A stretch of 5,330 nt of DNA from Clostridia bacterium. Its GTDB lineage: Bacteria > Bacillota_A > Clostridia > Christensenellales > Aristaeellaceae. The stretch spans positions 1 to 5,330 of the forward strand of contig WRHG01000138.1 in the NCBI GenBank assembly GCA_009783365.1, read 5' to 3'. Made by a program: the position numbers and the translations under genes. The notes beneath the pieces are model-generated. The model saw nothing but the letters and a program-made list of their open reading frames with translations. It did not search any database and was not told the origin of the DNA. Below are positions 1 through 5,330 of the stretch, one piece after another. The stretch's first letter is position 1. Every line of letters starts with the position of its first letter.

Positions 1-1021
1 CCAACCGTGCCAGGCGCCGTTCCAAGGGCGCGAGCCATACCAGGGAACCGTCCTGACCAGCCGCCTCCCGGCCTATGGGATGACAGATGCCCGGCTCAAA
101 GGCATGAACGTATTCACCGTGGCGCTGCACCTTCCATTGGGCGAAGCAGGGAAGCTCCGATGTGGAGAAGCGCAGGTACACGCCCAATTCCAGACGGTCA
201 TTCACCAAAGCCACGACCGTCATGCCATGCGTGTCCGCCCGCAGATCGTGAAAAAACTGCTGTTCAAGAACGCCCTCCTCCGGCGCGCAGTAACGGGCGT
301 AATCGGGCAATCCGGCTTTTGCAACCTCCGTCTCCGCCCATACCCTCCGGGAAGGAGCCAAGAAACAACTGCCCTCCGAAAGCACCGGATAGCCAATGTT
401 GAAGTGATAAAAAAACATCAGCGGCTGGGGTGTGGTCCCTATGTTTTCAAAGACATCCAACAAGACAAGGCGCCTCTCGCCCAGATAGGAGATAATTTCA
501 CGCTTAAGCCGCAGATGCTCTCCATGAAAGCGGCCCTCCTCCATATCCGCCGCTACCCTCAACCGATAGCGTCCGTCGTCCTGCCATTCCGCTTCGGTGC
601 AGATGTGCGCCGCCCCTGTGTTGGAAATATCGCCGTGCAAACCGAAAGGGGTGTCCCCCAGCACCGGCAGCGTCTCCCGACAGGGCGGTCCGGCGTTTCC
701 GAGGCCGCAGGTGGTCAGCAAACCGGCAAAAAAGCTTTTCAGCCATTGCATATCCCTGGGGTCATGATAGCCGGGGCCGGCTATGCCGGCTTTGGAGATA
801 TACGCGATGGGTACTCCCCGATAAGCCGCATATGCGATATCCATTCCACGGCCCGGCAACACCGTGTAGGATAAGCCGCCGCCCGTTTCCACATCACAGG
901 CGGTTACGCCTGCGGCCTTTCCCTCATCCAGGGTATAGCGCTTCACCCGCGCCACCTGGTCCATATGCCCGTAACAACGCACGCTTTGCAGGCGATCCGC
1001 GTCAGGGATCCAATTCTTCAT
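1..1021 (-). CDS. DUF4432 family protein, aldose-1-epimerase-like (3' end off window)
   Basis: Open from an ATG at 1021-1019 to the left edge: 340 complete residues and no stop. The family is usually about 340-360 residues, so only a short tail should be missing. DUF4432 proteins have the galactose-mutarotase-like beta-sandwich fold and are thought to act on sugars; the substrate is unknown and the site is presumably cytoplasmic, as no signal peptide is seen. Family-like segments are GGGLSYTVLPGRGMDIAY (47-64), GLHGDISNTGA (127-137), YHFNIGYPVL (205-214) and AQWKVQRHGEYVHAFEPG (294-311). By analogy with GalM, H129, H206 and E309 are candidate active-site residues (inference). The start is supported by GGAGG at 1026-1030, only 4 nt upstream, and by the family-like N-terminus (GHMDQVARVKRY, 18-29). 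It lies 17 bp after the MDR stop and is the last gene visible in the run. I am confident of the family and unsure of the function. Confidence 0.88.
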   Translation of the reverse strand, partial: MKNWIPDADRLQSVRCYGHMDQVARVKRYTLDEGKAAGVTACDVETGGGLSYTVLPGRGMDIAYAAYRGVPIAYISKAGIAGPGYHDPRDMQWLKSFFAGLLTTCGLGNAGPPCRETLPVLGDTPFGLHGDISNTGAAHICTEAEWQDDGRYRLRVAADMEEGRFHGEHLRLKREIISYLGERRLVLLDVFENIGTTPQPLMFFYHFNIGYPVLSEGSCFLAPSRRVWAETEVAKAGLPDYARYCAPEEGVLEQQFFHDLRADTHGMTVVALVNDRLELGVYLRFSTSELPCFAQWKVQRHGEYVHAFEPGICHPIGREAAGQDGSLVWLAPLERRLARL

Positions 1022-1025
1022 GATG

Positions 1026-1030
1026 CCTCC
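1026..1030 (-). promoter_or_regulatory. Ribosome binding site of the DUF4432 gene, short spacing
   Basis: GGAGG on the minus strand, 4 nt before the ATG at 1021-1019, within the 17 bp gap after the MDR stop. The short spacing may lower translation. A GTG at 1038-1036 is out of frame, so the ATG remains the best start. Confidence 0.55.
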
Positions 1031-1038
1031 GCAATCAC

Positions 1039-2085
1039 TTACTCAAAATCCACCATGATCTTCACGCGGCTGTCGTTTCTTTCCTCTACAGCCCGAAAGG
1101 CGTCCAACACCTGAGAGAAGGGGAAACGGTCTGTAATCATTGGCTTCAGGCGCGTATGGCCGGAGGACAGCAGATCAAGCACCTTGGGCCCTATGTTTGG
1201 CATACCCGCCGAACCTACCAGGGTACAATTCCGGGCAATCAGCCGGTCAAGCTTTACGTGGTTCAACTCCTGCTCATAGAAGCCCGGAATCACCAAAAAT
1301 CCGCTACCGCGCAGCAGGTACAAGCTGTCGTTTAGCAGCTCGGCCGCGCCGGTGGTGTCCATCACCACATCCATCCCAATGCCGTTCGTCTCCCGCATCA
1401 CCACATCGAACAGGTTTTCCTCGGTCATATTTACCAAAATATCCGCGCCCATCTCCTTACCGATGGCAAGTTTCCGTTCCTTGCGGCCCGCCAGTATGGT
1501 TTTACCTGTACCCATACCTTTGGAGCAGGCCATGCCGCCTAGTCCGATGGGCCCCGTACCAATCACAAGAAGGTTCGTTCCCGGCCCAATGGGCGCGCGA
1601 ACCAGGCCATAGAGGCCGATGCTGGAGGGTTCCACCAGCGCAGCTTCGTCCAGTGGCACGTTCTTCGGCACCCGAAAAGTAAGCCGCTCCGGAACCACCA
1701 TATACTCCGCCATGGCTCCGGGCCAACAATTCCCGATGGTGCCGATGGCGCGCCCTTCCGCACAACGGTGGTATTGTCCCGAGAGGCACTCTTCACATTC
1801 TCCGCAGGAGTATGCCGTCTCGCTAATGACCGGATCCCCCGGGTGAAATCGCCTGGTTTCACTGCCCACCGCTTCCACTACACCGGACCATTCATGGCCT
1901 AGGCGCACGGGGTAGATCGGCTCCAGCCCCTCGCCAAGACGGAGCGTTCCGTTTGCGATGGAAATGTCCGTAGCACATACGCCAAAATGCTTTACCTTCA
2001 CCAACACTTCCCTAGGGCCGGGGGTTGGGGTCTCCATCTCCACCACCCGCAAATCTCTGGGCGCGTTTGCCAATAGTACTTTCAT
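1039..2085 (-). CDS. Zinc-dependent medium-chain alcohol/polyol dehydrogenase
   Basis: A 348-residue MDR enzyme of the sorbitol/threonine dehydrogenase type, expected to oxidise a secondary alcohol of a sugar or polyol (or run the reverse) with NAD(P). The N-terminal GroES-like catalytic domain holds likely catalytic zinc ligands C37 (GVCATD), H64/E65 (GHEWSG) and E152 (VEP). A structural zinc site is formed by C94, C97, C100 and C108. The Rossmann domain starts with VIGTGPIGLGG (174-184). After the next strand, where NAD enzymes carry Asp or Glu, this protein has G200-R201-K202, which favours NADP(H) (inference). The start at 2085 (MKVLLANAP) is chosen because GAGG at 2094-2097 lies 8 nt upstream and the N-terminus then matches the family. 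A longer GTG start at 2151 would overlap the SDR gene and add a non-family extension. It begins 35 bp after the SDR stop and is likely cotranscribed. The substrate cannot be assigned; full-length and apparently intact. Confidence 0.93.
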   Translation of the reverse strand: MKVLLANAPRDLRVVEMETPTPGPREVLVKVKHFGVCATDISIANGTLRLGEGLEPIYPVRLGHEWSGVVEAVGSETRRFHPGDPVISETAYSCGECEECLSGQYHRCAEGRAIGTIGNCWPGAMAEYMVVPERLTFRVPKNVPLDEAALVEPSSIGLYGLVRAPIGPGTNLLVIGTGPIGLGGMACSKGMGTGKTILAGRKERKLAIGKEMGADILVNMTEENLFDVVMRETNGIGMDVVMDTTGAAELLNDSLYLLRGSGFLVIPGFYEQELNHVKLDRLIARNCTLVGSAGMPNIGPKVLDLLSSGHTRLKPMITDRFPFSQVLDAFRAVEERNDSRVKIMVDFE

Positions 2086-2093
2086 TCTGTCTG

Positions 2094-2097
2094 CCTC
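2094..2097 (-). promoter_or_regulatory. Ribosome binding site deciding the MDR start
   Basis: GAGG on the minus strand, 8 nt before the ATG at 2085-2083 and inside the 35 bp gap after the SDR stop. It favours the 348-residue product over the GTG start at 2151. Confidence 0.6.
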
Positions 2098-2120
2098 GTT
2101 TCCTTCAAACCTGATTCGGA

Positions 2121-2909
2121 TTAAAAGTCCCTGGTATATCCGCAAATCCACCCGCCGTCGATGGTAACGATGCTTCCGGTCATGTAGCCGGCCTCCTGGG
2201 AAGCCAGGAAGCAGGTCATGGAAGCGATTTCATCCGGTTCGCCTGGGCGATGCATGGGGATATGGGACAGCAGGGCCTCGGCGCGCGCGGGATCGCTGTA
2301 GAACAACGCTTTCGTACCCTCAAACATGATGGAACCCGGCGCGATGCCGTTGCAGCGGATTTTATGCTCCGCAAGCTCCAGAGCCATTGCCTTGGTGAGG
2401 TTGAATACTCCTGCCTTGGCCGCCGTAAAAGCGCACTGCAGGCGGAGCGGCGTCAGCCCTACGATGGATCCGATGTTGATGATACTGCCTCCGTGGCCTT
2501 GCTTGATCATCTGCTTAATGGCAGGTTTGGAGCAATAGTAAACGCCGTTTAGGTCGATATTCATGATCCGCTCCCACAGATCGTCATCATATTCATGAAT
2601 GGGCTTGCGGTATTCGGCGCCGCCGTTGATGCCCGCGTTGTTAACCAAGCAGTCCAGCCTGCCATAACGGGCCACAGCTTCTTCCACCATACGGGCCGCG
2701 CTCTCTTTGTCGCCCACGTCGGTAACCACTGCGCCGATCTCCCCGCCACGCTTGCGGACCTCCTTCACCACCGCGTCCAAGGTGCTTTGGGTACGTCCGG
2801 ATACGATCACCTTGGCGCCGTTATCCGCGAACTGCCGCGCCATGGCGCTACCGATGGCGCCGCCGCCGCCGGTGACGATGACCACCTGCCCGTTCAAGTC
2901 AACTTTCAT
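2121..2909 (-). CDS. Short-chain dehydrogenase/reductase with Phe in place of catalytic Tyr
   Basis: A 262-residue classical SDR, the usual length, and cytoplasmic. Motifs in order: TGGGGAIG (13-20) for nucleotide binding; R39 after the second strand (VIVSGRT), which suggests NADP(H); D64 for adenine; NNAG (90-93); active-site N117 (IMNIDL); S148 (INIGSIVG); K165; and PG (191-192) after the sixth strand. The residue expected to be Tyr in YxxxK is F161 (AFTAAKAG), encoded by TTT at 2427-2429. The nearest other tyrosines are Y124, Y125 and Y204, so no shifted copy of the motif exists. The C-terminal TIDGGWICGYTRDF (249-262) is typical of sugar/polyol-type SDRs. AAAGGAG at 2920-2926 lies 10 nt before the ATG. 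The gene sits between the permease pair and the MDR with 35 bp on each side, suggesting a shared pathway. It could be an enzyme with altered catalysis, an inactive variant or a base-call error; the substrate is unknown. Confidence 0.95.
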   Translation of the reverse strand: MKVDLNGQVVIVTGGGGAIGSAMARQFADNGAKVIVSGRTQSTLDAVVKEVRKRGGEIGAVVTDVGDKESAARMVEEAVARYGRLDCLVNNAGINGGAEYRKPIHEYDDDLWERIMNIDLNGVYYCSKPAIKQMIKQGHGGSIINIGSIVGLTPLRLQCAFTAAKAGVFNLTKAMALELAEHKIRCNGIAPGSIMFEGTKALFYSDPARAEALLSHIPMHRPGEPDEIASMTCFLASQEAGYMTGSIVTIDGGWICGYTRDF

Positions 2910-2919
2910 AAGTCAGGGT

Positions 2920-2926
2920 CTCCTTT
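2920..2926 (-). promoter_or_regulatory. Ribosome binding site of the SDR gene
   Basis: AAAGGAG on the minus strand, 10 nt before the ATG at 2909-2907, in the 35 bp gap after the second permease stop (TGA, 2947-2945). The spacing is slightly long but acceptable. Confidence 0.65.
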
Positions 2927-2944
2927 AATTGATGTATGGAATGA

Positions 2945-3937
2945 TCAGGCGGGTACCTTCCGCTTTTGGCGATAAACGTCAAAAAGCACCGCGCACGCCA
3001 TCAGCGCGCCCCGAATGGCTTTCCGCGTGGTGGTGGGCAGTCCCAGGAAGATGATGGCGCTTTCCGCCGCGAAGATCAGTGTGAGACCGATGAGAATACC
3101 CAGGGGAGAACCCTTGCCGCCCGACAGGCTGACGCCTCCTACCACGCAGCCTGCGATTGCCCGGAACTCCCAGCCGTCCCCTGTCTCCGGTAGTCCCAGA
3201 CCCAAATCCAGGGACAGCAGAATGCCCGCCGTGCCCGCCATCACGGCGGAAATCAGGTAGGCTACCATTCGCGTCCGCTTAACGTTGATGCCCACAAGGG
3301 TGGCCACCTCCCGGTTATCCCCGGTGGCCAGCATCCTGCGGCCCCACACCGTACGCTTGATTACCACGAATGCGATGGTAAAGAAAAGGATCATGAACCA
3401 AAAGGAAGGGGGCATGCCCAAGATACGGGTTCTAAAAAAGTCGACGATGGGCGCAAAGCTCTCCACCCGGGTCAGAACAAACTGATACCCGCGGATGAAC
3501 AGGTACCGGGCGCCACCCGCCATAAAGAGAGTGCCCATGGTGGCCACAAAATCCGGCACGCCGAAGCGCACCACCAGCAAGCCGTTGATCAGGCCGAACA
3601 CCGCGGCGCACAGCAGTGCCACCAAGATGGCGGGAACCGCACTCCACCCGGAATCATATACCAGGGTGGACATGATGATGCCTGCGAAGCCTGCCACCCG
3701 ACCTGTGGAAATATCCACGCTGCCGGTCATTAGCGGAAAGCTGGCCCCAAGCGCCACGATGGCTATGAAGGGGATAAGGGTGAACATAGCCGAAAAGTTG
3801 TCAATGGTCAAAAAATCCGGCCGGATGATGGTGGTAATCAGCATGATGGCCAGCAGAGGGATCAGCACGCTGAACTCGTCCGTACGGGTAATTCTACGCA
3901 AGCCGCCGGTATCTTTTTTTACAATGGGTTGCTGCAT
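2945..3937 (-). CDS. Sugar ABC transporter permease, RbsC-like (second of two)
   Basis: A 330-residue integral inner-membrane protein of the BPD_transp_2 family (RbsC/XylH/LsrC type), which forms half of the translocation channel of a monosaccharide importer. The N-terminus is basic and cytoplasmic, followed by hydrophobic segments near 23-40, 50-71, 80-94, 100-121, 127-147, 178-195, 224-243, 258-271, 278-299 and 307-320, and a basic tail (YRQKRK). Family marks are LMTGSVDISTG (69-79), the cytoplasmic loop GRRMLATGDNREVATLVGIN (199-218), which should contact the ATPase, and EFRAIAGCVVGGVSLSGGKG (257-276). The start ATG at 3937-3935 has a strong AAGGAGG 7 nt upstream. It follows the first permease by 15 bp and matches it without gaps over 199-280, so the two probably pair as a heterodimer. 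The transported substrate is not evident. Confidence 0.95.
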   Translation of the reverse strand: MQQPIVKKDTGGLRRITRTDEFSVLIPLLAIMLITTIIRPDFLTIDNFSAMFTLIPFIAIVALGASFPLMTGSVDISTGRVAGFAGIIMSTLVYDSGWSAVPAILVALLCAAVFGLINGLLVVRFGVPDFVATMGTLFMAGGARYLFIRGYQFVLTRVESFAPIVDFFRTRILGMPPSFWFMILFFTIAFVVIKRTVWGRRMLATGDNREVATLVGINVKRTRMVAYLISAVMAGTAGILLSLDLGLGLPETGDGWEFRAIAGCVVGGVSLSGGKGSPLGILIGLTLIFAAESAIIFLGLPTTTRKAIRGALMACAVLFDVYRQKRKVPA

Positions 3938-3944
3938 GTCTTCG

Positions 3945-3951
3945 CCTCCTT
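3945..3951 (-). promoter_or_regulatory. Strong ribosome binding site of the second permease
   Basis: AAGGAGG on the minus strand, 7 nt before the ATG. It fills the 15 bp gap right after the TAA of the first permease (3955-3953), which suggests closely linked translation of the two subunits. Confidence 0.75.
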
Positions 3952-3952
3952 A

Positions 3953-4969
3953 TTACTTCTTGGCGGAAGCGAGCAGTTCGTTCCGCTGATCCATGCGCTT
4001 GCGCTGACCGTCCAACAGCACGGCTGCCACCAGAATAAGCCCGATAAACAGCAGCTGAAGGTTGGTATCCACTTTGAGGAGGCGCAGGCAGGACCATAGG
4101 GTGTGAAACAACAGCACGCCCAGGCCTACGCCGTACATGGAACCGTTGCCTCCGCTCATGCTGATGCCGCCGATTGCGCAGCAGATGATTGCCCGAAATT
4201 CACGTCCGCTACCGAGGGTCCAAACGGCGGAGTCACTGTTGAGCGCGTCAAAAATGCCGCCCACAGCCGCCAGCATACTTGCAATCACAAAGGCGGCGAT
4301 CTTGATCCGATTTACGTTGAGGCCTGCCATCCGCGCGGCTTCCTTGTTGCCGCCCACGGCCCGCAGCTTGTAACCGAACTTGGTTTTGCGAATCACAAAA
4401 TCCAGCAGCAGGATGAGCCCAATAAAAATGAAAAACAGCCAACTCAAGCCCAAGGGACGTTCATTCACAAAGCCAATGGTATTGAGGGTTTTTACATAAA
4501 TCGCAATACCGTTGGAAACCGTCTGCGCCAGCCCTTCACAAATGAATTGGGTGGCTAATGTAGTGATCCAGGCGGATAGCCCCAGCTTGGTGACGCACAG
4601 GCCGTTTATAAACCCTACAAATCCTCCCGCCAACAGGCCGATGAGCAGGCAGGGTACCAATCCCAAGCCCCACTCCTGTGCGGCGATAGCGCTCATCATT
4701 CCAGCCATACAGCCGCCCATGCCCACGGACAGGTCGATTTCCCCGGCCATGAGGATCACGCTCTCTCCCAGGGCGGCAGCACCGATAAAGACGGATCCTA
4801 TCAATATGGAGGAAATATACTTCCAGGTCAGAAAGTTGGAATTGATGGAGGTGGTGACGACACACAGGATCAGAATGGGAATCATCACGCCGATTTCCGG
4901 ATTCAGCAGGATCTTCGTCCCGATGCCGCTTCGCCGTCTCAAGTCTTTTTCCGCGATGTTCGCGTCCAC
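3953..4969 (-). CDS. Sugar ABC transporter permease, RbsC-like (first of two)
   Basis: A 338-residue membrane protein of the BPD_transp_2 family and partner of the neighbouring permease in a CUT2-type sugar importer. A basic cytoplasmic N-terminus (KDLRRRSG, 8-15) precedes hydrophobic segments near 26-41, 52-75, 82-97, 102-124, 130-148, 174-193, 223-240, 259-271, 278-296 and 303-320, and the tail is charged (GQRKRMDQR, 321-329). Family marks are LMAGEIDLSVG (73-83), the loop GYKLRAVGGNKEAARMAGLN (199-218) expected to engage the ATPase, and EFRAIICCAIGGISMSGGNG (257-276). The start is GTG at 4969-4967, chosen because AAAGGAG lies 7 nt upstream and the next Met (residue 29) falls inside the first membrane segment. 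It begins 34 bp after the ATPase stop. It keeps the common GxIDLSVG form, while its partner has GSVDISTG. Intact; the substrate is unknown. Confidence 0.95.
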   Translation of the reverse strand: MDANIAEKDLRRRSGIGTKILLNPEIGVMIPILILCVVTTSINSNFLTWKYISSILIGSVFIGAAALGESVILMAGEIDLSVGMGGCMAGMMSAIAAQEWGLGLVPCLLIGLLAGGFVGFINGLCVTKLGLSAWITTLATQFICEGLAQTVSNGIAIYVKTLNTIGFVNERPLGLSWLFFIFIGLILLLDFVIRKTKFGYKLRAVGGNKEAARMAGLNVNRIKIAAFVIASMLAAVGGIFDALNSDSAVWTLGSGREFRAIICCAIGGISMSGGNGSMYGVGLGVLLFHTLWSCLRLLKVDTNLQLLFIGLILVAAVLLDGQRKRMDQRNELLASAKK

Positions 4970-4976
4970 TGCAAAG

Positions 4977-4983
4977 CTCCTTT
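4977..4983 (-). promoter_or_regulatory. Ribosome binding site supporting a GTG start
   Basis: AAAGGAG on the minus strand, 7 nt before the GTG at 4969-4967. No ATG is present at a suitable distance, so this site decides the start of the first permease. Confidence 0.75.
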
Positions 4984-5003
4984 CACAGGGGTATTTGTCC
5001 TAT

Positions 5004-5330
5004 TCAGCCCGCCCGGGCATCCACGGTCTTGAATGTGGCAACGGCCATTTCCATAATTTTAGCGTCCGTAGCGTCCTTGCCGGCCAGCTCTCCCACGACC
5101 CGACCCTCAGCCATCACCACGAAGCGGTCGCTCATGCCCATGAGTTCCGGCAGTTCCGAAGAAATCATCAGCACGGCCACCCCATCCGTCGCCATATTGT
5201 TAATGAGGCCGTACATCTCGTTTTTGGAGCCTACGTCGATGCCCTTTGTGGGTTCGTCCAGAATAAGGAGGCGGGGTTGGGTATTCAGGGAAGGAGCCAC
5301 AACCACCTTCTGCTGGTTTCCGCCGGAGAG
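5004..5330 (-). CDS. Sugar ABC transporter ATPase, C-terminal ABC domain (5' end off window)
   Basis: The last 108 residues of a gene that enters from the right edge in frame and ends at TGA (5006-5004). It is the end of the second nucleotide-binding domain of a double-domain sugar ATPase (RbsA/MglA/XylG type), usually near 500 residues, which powers import from the cytoplasmic face. Counting from the first visible residue: the ABC signature LSGGNQQK (1-8), Walker B and D-loop [14 protein letters not shown] (21-34), then [13 protein letters not shown] (56-68). S58 occupies the switch-histidine position, as is normal for the C-terminal domain of these ATPases. After the signature comes A12-P13-S14-L15, where the family commonly has Ala-Lys/Arg-Trp-Leu, a small oddity. 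It precedes the two permeases by 34 bp. The family call is firm; the substrate is not known. Confidence 0.95.
   Translation of the reverse strand, partial: LSGGNQQKVVVAPSLNTQPRLLILDEPTKGIDVGSKNEMYGLINNMATDGVAVLMISSELPELMGMSDRFVVMAEGRVVGELAGKDATDAKIMEMAVATFKTVDARAG

Larger units (their letters stand above)
1..5330 (-). other. Six-gene operon-like run: importer, two dehydrogenases, DUF4432 protein
   Basis: All six genes lie on the minus strand with gaps of 34, 15, 35, 35 and 17 bp in transcription order. No gap is long enough for a convincing promoter plus regulator site, and none contains a clear stem-loop with a T run. Cotranscription from a promoter right of the window is the simplest reading (inference). 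No substrate-binding protein, regulator or kinase gene is visible, so these must lie outside or be elsewhere. Confidence 0.8.

Noticed and set aside
504..746. Minus-strand 80-codon frame
   Set aside because: It is in a different frame from the DUF4432 protein, which runs unbroken across it; no family features.
765..800. GC-rich inverted repeat (CCGGC-TAT-GCCGG and neighbours), possible terminator or operator
   Set aside because: It falls inside the DUF4432 coding frame (AGIAGPGY), has no T run, and is explained by repeated Ala-Gly/Pro-Gly codons.
80..874. Long plus-strand open frame of 264 codons
   Set aside because: It lies opposite the DUF4432 gene, shows no recognisable domain or good ribosome site, and the minus strand gives a coherent family protein over the whole stretch. 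It is a composition shadow.
1355..1410. Repeated ATCACCACATC segments
   Set aside because: They encode two similar Asp-Val-Val-Met stretches of the dehydrogenase (FDVVMRE and MDVVMDT); no array or spacing pattern is present.
2086..2151. N-terminal extension of the zinc dehydrogenase from a GTG at 2151
   Set aside because: It would overlap the SDR 3' end by 31 bp and add 22 residues unlike the family, while the ATG at 2085 has a ribosome site and a typical MDR N-terminus.
4970..5003. Possible terminator or internal promoter between the ATPase and first permease
   Set aside because: The 34 bp contain only a ribosome site and no convincing stem-loop or -35/-10 pair.

Overview
The window is one tightly packed, minus-strand gene run that looks like a single operon for uptake and oxidative processing of a sugar, sugar alcohol or sugar acid. 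In transcription order (right to left) it encodes: the C-terminal end of a CUT2/ribose-type sugar ABC transporter ATPase (5' part off the window); two different BPD_transp_2 (RbsC-like) permeases; a short-chain dehydrogenase/reductase (SDR); a zinc-dependent medium-chain dehydrogenase (MDR); and a DUF4432 (aldose-1-epimerase-like) protein whose last residues lie off the left edge. Gaps between genes are only 15-35 bp. Each gap carries a Shine-Dalgarno sequence and shows no obvious terminator or promoter.

Organism: base composition looks moderately GC-rich by eye. Purine-rich AAGGAGG/AAAGGAG ribosome sites precede most genes and one start is GTG. This fits a GC-richer Bacillota (Clostridia-like) bacterium, but that placement is an inference with low confidence.

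How the genes may work together: the ATPase and the permease pair would import a monosaccharide-like substrate, with the substrate-binding protein presumably encoded outside the window. The DUF4432 protein would act on the anomeric form of a sugar, and the SDR and MDR would carry out one or two oxidation/reduction steps. The real substrate cannot be read from the sequence.

The most unusual point is in the SDR. Its Rossmann motif, NNAG, Asn, Ser and Lys are all intact, but the catalytic Tyr of YxxxK is Phe (codon TTT at 2427-2429). In addition, both dehydrogenases have basic residues, rather than an acidic one, after the second beta strand of the nucleotide fold, which suggests NADP(H). The DUF4432 gene (1-1021) is easily missed because it runs off the edge and a long but meaningless frame lies opposite it.
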